This document shows positions 16,315-22,886 of a DNA stretch of 22,886 bases, piece by piece; positions within the stretch are counted from its first letter, which is position 1; the number at the start of each line of letters is the position of its first letter. Where the stretch lies: assembly GCF_001280015.1 (NCBI RefSeq), contig NZ_LGDV01000246.1, positions 1 to 22,886 on the forward strand. Direction: 5' to 3'. The notes below the pieces were generated by a model, which ran no database searches, was not told where the DNA came from, and saw nothing but the letters and a program-made list of their open reading frames with translations. The stretch comes from Streptomyces sp. MMG1121 (GTDB lineage Bacteria > Actinomycetota > Actinomycetes > Streptomycetales > Streptomycetaceae). Made by a program: the position numbers and the translations under genes.

Positions 16315-16659
16315 GTGACACGGCCGTGGAAGATCGTGCTGATCGTGGTCGGGGTGGCCTGCATCGCGGCGACGCCGATGGTGTGGTTGCTGAACGGCCC
16401 GGGGACCGGGGAGCTGGTCGGGGCATCGTTGCAGGCCGGCACCGGGGTCGCAGCGCTGGTGTGGGCGTGGTTGCAGCCTCGGCAGGGGGACTCGGCCACG
16501 GATACCGGCCAGGCGAAGGCGTCCGGTGGTGGGTCGGCGCAGACCGGGATCCGCAGCCCCGGTGGGGCGGGCACGGGATCGGCGCGGGTGGATCGGACTG
16601 GTGACGCGACGGCTGACGGGTCCGGCAGCAGTGCCGGTACCGGGATCGACTACAGCTAG
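16315..16659 (+). CDS. Two-TM small protein with two C-terminal tandem motifs (putative membrane effector of locus B)
   Basis: The 114-residue protein has two membrane helices (about 5-26, WKIVLIVVGVACIAATPMVW, and 32-53, GELVGASLQAGTGVAALVWA). A Gly/Ser/Ala tail follows with two related motifs, TGQAKASGGGSAQTGI (64-79) and TGDATADGSGSSAGTGI (95-111), 31 residues apart. The same motif pair is at the N-terminus of the NLR encoded 17 bp downstream and at the C-terminus of the protein at 21496. A hairpin-forming membrane protein that is assembled through the motifs and permeabilises the membrane is the inferred role. GTG 16315 has GGAAGG nine bases upstream; a TTG at 16270 is an alternative start. 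Too small to resemble any named family. Confidence 0.7.
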   Translation: MTRPWKIVLIVVGVACIAATPMVWLLNGPGTGELVGASLQAGTGVAALVWAWLQPRQGDSATDTGQAKASGGGSAQTGIRSPGGAGTGSARVDRTGDATADGSGSSAGTGIDYS

Positions 16660-16676
16660 TCTCGGGGAGCGGGTTG

Positions 16677-19600
16677 ATGGAGGACGAGAACGGGTCCGGC
16701 GACGTATGGCCAGGCGCCGAGGTGCGGGACAGCGGCGACGCCCGCGCGACGGACGGCGGCACCGCGATCACCGGAGTCAGCGCGGCGACGGCGGCCGACG
16801 CGCCCGGCTCCGTCTCGGTCAGGGCCACGGGGGCGGCGTACGCCTCGCACGGTGGGGTGGCAATCACTGGGTATGTGGCGGGAGACGTCCGTGTGACGCT
16901 GCCGTCCCTACAACCCCGCTCGATGCAGGACTCCGTCCTGCCCGGCGAGCGGCGCCCGCGCCTGTTCGGGCGCGAGGCGGAGATTTCCGACGGCCTGGAC
17001 GTGCTGCGGCGCGCGGACGGCGGCGGCCGGGTGGCGGTTGTGGTGACCGGGGCTCCTGGCATCGGGAAGAGCGACGTCGCCCTGCGCATGTCGCGGCTGG
17101 CCGCGGAGTGGTACCCGGACGGCCAGTTCCACATCAATCTCGCGCTGTCGACCGGCCCCACGGACCTCGTGTCGTCGATACTCCACGCGCTCTTTCCGCC
17201 CCAGCCTCCTCTGCCGGACCGCCGTGATCAGCAGCTGGCGCTGCTACGGACGACGCTCGCCGACAAGCGCGTCCTGCTGCTTGTCGACGACATCGTCTCG
17301 GAGGAGGCGCTCCTTGAGATCCTCTCCGTCGACGGCCCGTTCGCGCTGGTGGGGACCAGCCGCGTCAAGCTCAGCGGGCTCAGCGGCCTGGTTCACCTCA
17401 TCGATCTCGGTCCACTGCCGGCCGCGCCCAGCGAGGAGCTCGTACGGTCGGTCGCCGGCCCTGGCCGGCTGACCGGCGAGCAGACGGCCGCGCTGTCCGA
17501 GGCGTGCGCCGGTCATCCGCTCGCCCTGCACATCGCCGCAGCGCACCTGGCCCGCCGGCCCCGCGTGAACGCCGACCGCTACCTGTCCGAGATCACCAAC
17601 CCCGACCGCAGCGTCAAGGCCCTCGTCGCTGGCCAGACCGCGCTACAGCCTGTGCTCCAGCAGAGCTTCGACGCGCTCGAACGCGACCAGGCACAGGTCT
17701 TCTCCGCGCTCGGCGTCCTGCCACACATGTCGTTCACCACCGATGTCGTCGCAGCGGCCATCACACAGCCTCCGCTGGACGAGGTCGACGACAACAACCT
17801 CACGCGCACGGCCGCGCTCCTCGACTCGCTGGTCGAGCTCAGCCTCATCGAGCAGATCGACGACGACCGATTCGTGATGCACGAAATTCAGCACCGCTTC
17901 GCCCGGCTGACGTCCGCGCCGTGGTCGGGGACGCAACGGGCGGATGTCGTTCGTCATGCCTGTCTCATCACAGCCCTCCGCGTGTGGTCGTCTACCGATG
18001 CGATCGGTTTCCTGGACGAGGAGGCGACGGTCCCTGCCGAGAGCAGTACCGAGGCGCTGCAGTCGCTGAACGCGGACCGTCCCGGCGCGGTCGCCCTCGT
18101 CGAGGCGGCCCGGCAGTACGAGGCCTGGGACCACCTACTGCTTCTCGCCTTCGCGCTCACCGAGCACCTGCGGGTTGCCAGCCACTGGAAGGAGCTGGAC
18201 CGCGTCTACCAGTGCGTACAGGAGGCCGGGGAGCTGGCCGGACACGCCAACTGGACGGCCACCGCGCTGTACAACCGGGCTGTGGTGGCCGGGCACCTCG
18301 GCGAGAGCCAGGATGCGGCAGACCTGTACCACCGTTGCGCCGAAACGGCGCGCGAGGCCAACGATGCCGAGCATCTGTTCATAGCGCAGCTCGGCCTGGG
18401 GACGCTGCTGATCAACCTGGGCCGGCCCCGCGACGCCATAGAGTACCTGCGAAGCGGACTGCACTACTGGCGGACCGTCGGGCATCATCAGGCCCTCGCG
18501 CTTGCCCTAGGGCACCTGGGCCAGGCGTACCTTGCGGTCGGACAGACCCGCCGGGCCGAGAATTACCTGCGCAACAGCCGCGACCTGAGCCGGAGCAGCG
18601 GGTTCGGTGAGATGCTCGCCACCCGGTCGATCGCCACACTGCTGAGCAGCACGGGCCGCGAGGCAGAGGCGGCGGAGGAGTCCGTCCGGGACATCGAACG
18701 GGCACGGGCCATCGGCAGCCGGGAGTGGGAGGCGCGGGCGCTGATGGACCTTGCGGCGGTACCGGCCAGCGCCCGGCCGGAGTCGGCTCCGGCCGAGCCC
18801 CTCGAGGCCGCCCTGTCCATCCATCAGGAGACCGGTGACGTGCAGGGCCAGGTCCGGGCGTTGTTCCGGCTCGGTGAGGATGCCGCGCACCGCGCTGACC
18901 TCGACCGGGCTGCGACGTACCTCGCGCAGTGCGCCGAGCTCGCCATCGGAATTGGCGACCATCAGCATGCGGCGCGCTCCCTGACCTATCTCGCCTCGTA
19001 CAGCGGCGGCATCGGGCACCACGACACGGCGGAGTCGCAGTTCAAGGCCGCGTCGGACATGGCCCAGGAGTCCGGCAACCCAGTTCTTCAGGCAGATGTC
19101 CTGCAGAAGCGAGCCCAGTTGCTGTGGCACCGGGGGAGGATCGGAGACGCCGTCCGCCTGCTGTCCGAAGCGGAGCAGTCTCTCGCCGCCACCGACGAGA
19201 GTCGGGCACTCGCCCAGGTGCGGGCAGCCCTGGGCGAAGCCCTGGTCGTCGCGGGGCAGTGGCAGGACGGCGCCCGCATGCTGCGGTCCGTAGTCTCCGA
19301 CTTCAGCGACGCCGCCTCCCCCAGCACCCGGGCCCGGGCGACGCGCGCCTTGGCCGTCCTCCACTCGCGACGCGGCCTGCACACCGAAGCCCTGTCCGCG
19401 ATCACCAAGGCACTCGACGACTGCGAGCGGCACGATGACGTCGAAGGCGTCCTGCACTGCCGGATGGCACTGGGCAACATCCATGCACGGGCCGGGCGGT
19501 GGGCCGAAGCAGCCGACCAGTACGAACAGACCGCACGAGCCGCTGCCGAACACAAAGATCTCCACGTCCTCCTCACCGCCCGCGCGCAGGCCGCGACCTG

Positions 19601-20933
19601 CATGCTGCATACCGGCAACCAGGACGAAGCCGTCGCCCTGATGACCAAGAACATCCCGCTCGCCGAAAAGCTCGGCATGGACACCGTGCTGACATCCCTG
19701 CACACCAACCTCGGCGCCTGCCACGCCAAGGCCGGCGACCACCCCGCCGCGGCCGCGTCCTTCCGAACCGCCCTTCAGATCAGCGAACGTCTCGACGACA
19801 GCCCCCTGCGCGCCACCTGCCTGTTCAACCTGGCCCGCGCAGAGAAGGCCCTCCATGCATCGGAGGCCGCGCGTTCCCGCGCCCGGCAGGCCTTCGCGCT
19901 CCACCAGGTGCTCGGCAACTGGCCGGAGGCGGGCGAGAGCCTGGTCTTCCTGGGTGCACTCCACCATGAGACGGACCCCGACAGCACCGTGCCCAGCCCC
20001 GTGGAGCTCGTGGGAGGCGGCCCGGTCGACCTGCGCGTCCTCGAATCACTCCGAGCTCGTGCCCTCCGGGACGGTCGCGGCGACGCCGTGGTGCCGTCCC
20101 CTGCCCTGCCCCGGCTGCGCAGCGTGCGGATCTCCGACACCGTGCAGCAGGCGCTGGCCGCATTCGACCTGGACTCGCTCAAGCTTCGGTTCGCCACCTC
20201 CAGGCAGTACTGCACTATGTGCAATCTGATCATCGACGAGTCAGGCGAGGCCGAACTCCTCTACCTCCGCCACCCGGACGTCCACCATCCGATGCTCCGG
20301 CTCGCGCACTCCCACTGCCACCTCTCCGACTTGATCGAACTCACCGGCCCGGCCCCCGATCGCTCACCGGATCGCTTCGACGCCGAATGCATCCTCTTCG
20401 GCGGCGACCGCGCCGGAATCGTCCTCGACTGCCACGGCGGCTGGGGAGCGATCAACGGCAGCCGCCGCATCGAGGACGTCATCCTCCGGCTCTTCCTGGA
20501 GTCGGGCTTCACCAACCTACGCACCCTGTACACCAACAACGGCGGCAAGCCCCTCGACCTCCGCGACCTGCCGCCCGTCCCCGGCCGGGACCTTCAAGCC
20601 CGCCTGGTCGACAACAAAATCACCCTCAGCAACCCCCACGGCGACCTCCTGCCGGGCCTGCCGCTCAACTTCTTACCTCACTGGTACGAGCGGGCCCACC
20701 ATGGCTCGCTGATCATCATCGCCGGCCGGAACCTTCCGGGCATGGTGGCGGACGACCCCACGTACCTCGAGCGCGCCATCCTCCTCGGGCAGGCTGTTGG
20801 CGCGGCAGTGCCGTTCACGGTGGTGCGGCCACGCAGGAATGCGCCGTGTCCATGCATGATGCGGCGGGGGCGGAAGTTCAAGCACTGCTGCAGTGGGCGG
20901 GAGGGGAGGGCGGTGTCGGCGAGCGGGGGGTGA
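16677..20933 (+). CDS. NLR-type protein: tandem N-terminal motifs, NB-ARC/STAND NTPase, TPR array, SEC-C
   Basis: The 1418-residue protein begins with two motif copies, SGDARATDGGTAITGV (19-34) and TGAAYASHGGVAITGY (51-66). The NTPase follows: LFGRE linker at 96-100, Walker A GAPGIGKS (125-132), Walker B VLLLVDDI (199-206), VGTSR sensor (225-229), AGHPLAL (278-284) and an MHD-like MHEIQHRF (401-408). About 15 TPR-like repeats cover 485-1095 and should sense the trigger. A C-terminal region has CTMC (1179-1182) and HSHCH, then a SEC-C-type CPC...HCC zinc motif (1391-1405). ATG 16677 has GGGGAG seven bases upstream and is preferred over TTG 16674. It is cotranscribed with the two-TM gene. NLR proteins oligomerise on sensing and hand the signal to effectors; the shared motifs point to the effectors on both sides. 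Confidence 0.9.
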   Translation: MEDENGSGDVWPGAEVRDSGDARATDGGTAITGVSAATAADAPGSVSVRATGAAYASHGGVAITGYVAGDVRVTLPSLQPRSMQDSVLPGERRPRLFGREAEISDGLDVLRRADGGGRVAVVVTGAPGIGKSDVALRMSRLAAEWYPDGQFHINLALSTGPTDLVSSILHALFPPQPPLPDRRDQQLALLRTTLADKRVLLLVDDIVSEEALLEILSVDGPFALVGTSRVKLSGLSGLVHLIDLGPLPAAPSEELVRSVAGPGRLTGEQTAALSEACAGHPLALHIAAAHLARRPRVNADRYLSEITNPDRSVKALVAGQTALQPVLQQSFDALERDQAQVFSALGVLPHMSFTTDVVAAAITQPPLDEVDDNNLTRTAALLDSLVELSLIEQIDDDRFVMHEIQHRFARLTSAPWSGTQRADVVRHACLITALRVWSSTDAIGFLDEEATVPAESSTEALQSLNADRPGAVALVEAARQYEAWDHLLLLAFALTEHLRVASHWKELDRVYQCVQEAGELAGHANWTATALYNRAVVAGHLGESQDAADLYHRCAETAREANDAEHLFIAQLGLGTLLINLGRPRDAIEYLRSGLHYWRTVGHHQALALALGHLGQAYLAVGQTRRAENYLRNSRDLSRSSGFGEMLATRSIATLLSSTGREAEAAEESVRDIERARAIGSREWEARALMDLAAVPASARPESAPAEPLEAALSIHQETGDVQGQVRALFRLGEDAAHRADLDRAATYLAQCAELAIGIGDHQHAARSLTYLASYSGGIGHHDTAESQFKAASDMAQESGNPVLQADVLQKRAQLLWHRGRIGDAVRLLSEAEQSLAATDESRALAQVRAALGEALVVAGQWQDGARMLRSVVSDFSDAASPSTRARATRALAVLHSRRGLHTEALSAITKALDDCERHDDVEGVLHCRMALGNIHARAGRWAEAADQYEQTARAAAEHKDLHVLLTARAQAATCMLHTGNQDEAVALMTKNIPLAEKLGMDTVLTSLHTNLGACHAKAGDHPAAAASFRTALQISERLDDSPLRATCLFNLARAEKALHASEAARSRARQAFALHQVLGNWPEAGESLVFLGALHHETDPDSTVPSPVELVGGGPVDLRVLESLRARALRDGRGDAVVPSPALPRLRSVRISDTVQQALAAFDLDSLKLRFATSRQYCTMCNLIIDESGEAELLYLRHPDVHHPMLRLAHSHCHLSDLIELTGPAPDRSPDRFDAECILFGGDRAGIVLDCHGGWGAINGSRRIEDVILRLFLESGFTNLRTLYTNNGGKPLDLRDLPPVPGRDLQARLVDNKITLSNPHGDLLPGLPLNFLPHWYERAHHGSLIIIAGRNLPGMVADDPTYLERAILLGQAVGAAVPFTVVRPRRNAPCPCMMRRGRKFKHCCSGREGRAVSASGG

Positions 20934-21495
20934 TGTGACCGACCGGCCATGATTAACCTCGTTGTCCGTTGCGATCGGCGACTGCGGCGAGTTTCATGCG
21001 GACGTTCGCTGCGACCGGATGGTCCATGTCCCGCACCCGCTAGCTGTCCCGCAGCGCCGCTCCAATAGCGGCACCGCCCACGCCAGATCACGCACCGACA
21101 GATAGGCGTAGGCAAGGGCGTTGCGCGAGGACAACGTGTAGCGATGGTCCTCGCCCATGACATTCTCGAACACTCCCAAGACTCGACGGATATATGCCAT
21201 AGCGGAGAAGGACACACCTTGGTAGGCAAGGAAGAGGCCGGAAGTAAGAAGAATTCCGGCGACACCGGTTTCGATGCCGCCCTCGGTGTGGTCGGCCAAC
21301 GCGCCTAAGTGGGCCAGAGGATCTCACTACACAGGCCACGTTTCAGAGGTACGCGGTGCGCGAGGCAGTACGTTTCTCAAATTGCTGATTGCCAGTTTGC
21401 GGGGCTCGTGATGAGTTCCGAAGTGCGATGTCGATCGTCGGTGTCTGCAGTGCGTGCAACCTCTGCACGAGGCGCCTGGCTGTCCCGGGACCGGC
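20934..21495. other. Convergent intergenic region between NLR and Bell-like gene
   Basis: Holds the TPR-protein remnant (20953-21299). The last 200 bp are lower in GC than the neighbours (for example tttctcaaattgctgattg near 21374) and carry no supported gene. Confidence 0.4.
20953..21299 (-). pseudogene. Remnant of a TPR-repeat protein
   Basis: The minus strand reads ENVMGEDHRYTLSSRNALAY then AYLSVRDLAWAVPLLER. After a frame change and a TAG it continues RVRDMDHPVAANVRMKLAAV to a TAA at 20953-20955. GEDH-x-x-TL-x-x-RN-x-LA is the signature of kinesin-light-chain-type TPRs in actinobacterial NB-ARC/TPR proteins. Only about 1.5-2 repeats remain. It may be the end of another, lost NLR or TPR gene. 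Confidence 0.6.
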
Positions 21496-22005
21496 CTATT
21501 CGTTGACGATTCCGGTGACGGCGCTGGAGCCGGGTCCGGCAGCCTCCGCGTCTCCGGTGCGCGCGACCTTCAACGGGCCAGGACGGCTACCGCCGGCGTT
21601 CCGGATTCCGGTGATCGCGCTGCTGCCGTCGCGGGCCGTCGCGTTGCCGGTGTCGATGGCCGTGTCGCCGACGGAGGCGGAGAGGGACTCAAGGAGCGCG
21701 CGCAACTCTGCTGCCGCACCGGACTGTTCGGTCCCCTCGAGGCGGTCCAGCAGGGCCTCGAACCGTCCGGCCCACAGCCCTTCCTGCCGCGCCCGCTCCG
21801 CGCCGGCATCGCCTGACGGCGCGGGCGTCAGGGCTTGCGCGGTGCGATCGAGCCGCACGAGCTCCACCCTCACGCGCTCGGCGTCACCGCGGCCGACCAA
21901 CTCCGCGGCACGACGCTGCGTCACGGGCCAGAGCGCGGTACCCACGGCCCGGACCACCGCCCGTCCGCCTTCTGTCGCCAGTGCCGTCAGCTCTTCAAAC
22001 AGCAT
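21496..22005 (-). CDS. Bell-like helical protein with two C-terminal tandem motifs (putative second effector of locus B)
   Basis: The 169-residue protein has a helical N-terminal region (ELTALATEGGRAVVRAVGTA then LWPVTQRRAAELVGR) and a second helical part around 75-108. It ends with two motifs, TGNATARDGSSAITGI (119-134) and TGDAEAAGPGSSAVTGI (150-166). They are 31 residues apart, as in the two-TM protein, and the linkers are also alike (IRNAGG versus IRSPGG, then an Arg-TGDA start). The first 110 residues have the same plan as the 147-aa Bell-like protein at 6133. I infer a membrane-targeting effector triggered by the NLR. ATG 22005 has a GGGGG stretch upstream; ATG 22017 is an alternative. 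It is transcribed alone and convergent with the NLR gene. Confidence 0.75.
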   Translation of the reverse strand: MLFEELTALATEGGRAVVRAVGTALWPVTQRRAAELVGRGDAERVRVELVRLDRTAQALTPAPSGDAGAERARQEGLWAGRFEALLDRLEGTEQSGAAAELRALLESLSASVGDTAIDTGNATARDGSSAITGIRNAGGSRPGPLKVARTGDAEAAGPGSSAVTGIVNE

Positions 22006-22448
22006 GCTCGCCCCCATTCGCGGCCGCACGCCGCAGGACAACCTCTCACGAGTCACCCGTGTACACGTTCGGAATTGTCGAGAAGTTTCCGCGGCGACAG
22101 CGGCGAGGAGCGCGTGCTGCATCTCCGAACGGTCCCGCGGCCTGACTCGCCCGCTGATCGTCCACAGCACCGGATCCAGCGCCCTCGGAGGGGTTAGGGG
22201 AAACGCAGCGAGCTGCCGAGTACATGAGGACGGGTTGCAGTTCGGTGTCCCGGGAGTGCCGCAGACGCGCCCAAGTTGAAGTAGGGCAGCACGAGAAGCA
22301 GGTCCCGGCCGCCGTTGTGCGCGTTGCATGCGACGGGATCGTCGACTTTGAGGACCGGAGGACACCAGCACGCGTCGGACAGGCCGCGCAGGGAGTCCGT
22401 CGATGCCGTCGTCGAGCATCTGGCAGCGCGCACCAGGTTGATGACGCC
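22006..22448. other. Region without a supported gene
   Basis: Upstream of the Bell-like start only weak frames exist, among them an 85-codon minus-strand frame from a GTG at 22451 with no ribosome-binding site. The promoter of the Bell-like gene should lie here, perhaps with the palindrome at 22058-22067. Confidence 0.4.
22058..22067. promoter_or_regulatory. Perfect 10-bp palindrome upstream of the second Bell-like gene
   Basis: CGTGTACACG is a perfect palindrome 52 bp upstream of the start at 22005. It could be an operator; short palindromes also occur by chance in GC-rich DNA. Confidence 0.25.
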
Positions 22449-22630
22449 CACTCCAGCGCAGGGGACGCCCGACCTGCCGACGCCTACCGTGAGATTCGCC
22501 GGACACTCATCGCCATCGAGGCGGCCGAGCTCCAGCGTCTTTTCGAAGCCGACAAAGTCGGCAACGCCACTCGGCGCGGATCCAGCACGAACTCGGCCTC
22601 GAAGAAGCCAGCCTCCGCCCCCGCGACTGA
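22449..22630 (+). pseudogene. 3' remnant of a Na+/H+ antiporter (CPA1-type) gene, frameshifted
   Basis: The frame reads DAYREIRRTLIAIEAAELQR then LFEADKVGNATRR. A one-base loss near 22575 moves the continuation, RIQHELGLEEASLRPRD, to the next frame, which ends at TGA 22628-22630. This is the cytoplasmic C-terminal tail of actinobacterial Na+/H+ antiporters (REIRR-x-LI-x-x-E-x-x-x-L-x-x-L, then R-x-I-x-x-ELDLEE). The membrane part is absent. It ends 14 bp before the stop of the convergent recombinase, consistent with a gene cut by the second element. Confidence 0.65.
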
Positions 22631-22643
22631 CTGAAGTTCGGTT

Positions 22644-22886
22644 TCACAGGTGGAAGTGCCCTTGCGCCACCACGACCGTATCGTCAGCCGTCAACTCACC
22701 CCTCGGACACCCTTTATGGCGATACCGAAGCGAGGGCCTCGACCTAACGGTCGCGGTCCTCGTTGCGTTGTCGTACGTGATCGTGATGCCCAGGGCCTCG
22801 TAGAGGGGCTCCTTCTTGTCGGCGTCGGCGGTCTGGATGCGTTGTGCGATGACTCCGAGTCTCTCAGTGATCTCGCGGATCTGGTC
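22644..22886 (-). CDS. Large serine recombinase, C-terminal end only (runs off the window)
   Basis: The minus-strand frame is open from the window edge and gives the last 80 residues. They read DQIREITERLGVIAQRIQTA, then DADKKEPLYEALGITITYDN, a short strand TRTATVRSR, and a tail with CPRGELTADDTVVVAQ. The coiled-coil plus ALGI-x-x-TYD-x-x-TRT pattern is the standard end of Streptomyces serine recombinases and parallels ITLTYDPATRTLTA at the end of the gene at 1490. The body of the gene and its element must lie to the right of the window. The last 30 residues may be read-through into an att region, because they coincide with the direct repeat at 22661-22697. Confidence 0.7.
   Translation of the reverse strand, partial: DQIREITERLGVIAQRIQTADADKKEPLYEALGITITYDNATRTATVRSRPSLRYRHKGCPRGELTADDTVVVAQGHFHL
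22661..22697. repeat. Direct repeat copy 2, inside the recombinase 3' end
   Basis: Matches 1302-1338 in 33 of 37 bases, same orientation, 21.36 kb apart. On the minus strand it encodes part of ELTADDTVVVAQG at the end of the partial recombinase. See copy 1 for interpretation. Confidence 0.55.

Noticed and set aside
15756..16604. 282-codon plus-strand frame as an intact gene
   Set aside because: Only a short internal part resembles a transposase; the rest overlaps the two-TM gene in another frame and lacks any family pattern.
18507..19967. 486-codon minus-strand frame inside the NLR gene
   Set aside because: Shadow of the TPR region; no ribosome-binding site or family pattern.
22194..22451. 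85-codon minus-strand frame with Cys residues, considered as a peptide precursor
   Set aside because: No ribosome-binding site, no leader/core pattern, no modifying enzyme nearby.
1..22886. CRISPR array, tRNA or rRNA genes
   Set aside because: No regularly spaced repeats, cloverleaf-like or rRNA-like stretches were recognised by eye.

Overview
This is a high-GC window (codons end mostly in G or C, GTG starts are frequent) typical of a Streptomyces or close relative. No rRNA or tRNA was recognised. The layout looks like accessory, island-type DNA: a few ordinary genes at the left, then two multi-gene conflict/immunity-type loci separated by orphan genes, with fragments of transposase, recombinase, transporter and TPR genes between them and at the right end.

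Left part (1-6.1 kb): the 3' portion of a DUF2236/MpaB-type oxygenase; a truncated gene end at about 0.93-1.25 kb; a complete large serine recombinase (1490-2956, minus strand); a RibD-like dihydrofolate reductase-family protein; and a minus-strand pair of methyltransferases. The second of the pair is a methyltransferase-NUDIX fusion broken by an in-frame TGA. An MFS-like remnant is coupled to the first.

Locus A (6.1-11.7 kb, minus strand): a tightly packed five-gene operon. Its order is XRE-TPR regulator, TIR protein, P-loop NTPase, two-TM membrane protein, and small Bell-like helical protein. Three of the four junctions overlap by 4-11 nt. The TIR protein's C-terminus carries two short Gly-rich motifs. 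One (GPIHTGRGNIY) has a near copy at the N-terminus of the NTPase. The other (VIGTAVQSRDFTGDV region) resembles the C-terminal tail of the Bell-like protein (GPVIQSGRITGL). I infer that these proteins signal through prion/amyloid-like (RHIM-like) homotypic motifs.

Middle (11.7-16.3 kb): an orphan membrane-anchored protein resembling the ETEC_3214 family; a decayed serine-recombinase end; a 781-aa unrecognised protein with a CxxC zinc ribbon and a C-terminal PD-(D/E)xK-type nuclease signature; and an IS481-like transposase remnant.

Locus B (16.3-22.0 kb): a 114-aa two-TM protein sits immediately upstream of a 1418-aa NLR-type protein (motif pair, NB-ARC/STAND NTPase, long TPR array, Cys/His region, SEC-C zinc motif). 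A convergent 169-aa Bell-like protein lies beyond it. All three carry two copies of one motif, roughly [ST]G-x-A-x-A-x-x-G-[GS]-x-A-x-T-G-[VIY], spaced 31-32 residues apart. The motifs lie at the N-terminus of the sensor and the C-termini of the two putative effectors. This is the most interesting system in the window: a bacterial NLR with two candidate membrane-targeting effectors joined by tandem repeat motifs, similar in logic to the fungal NWD2/HET-s pair.

Right end (20.9-22.9 kb): a TPR-protein remnant, a frameshifted 3' end of a Na+/H+ antiporter, and the 3' end of a second large serine recombinase running off the window. A 37-bp direct repeat (33/37 identical) links this recombinase end to the junction beside the first recombinase, suggesting two related integrase-type insertions placed in tandem.
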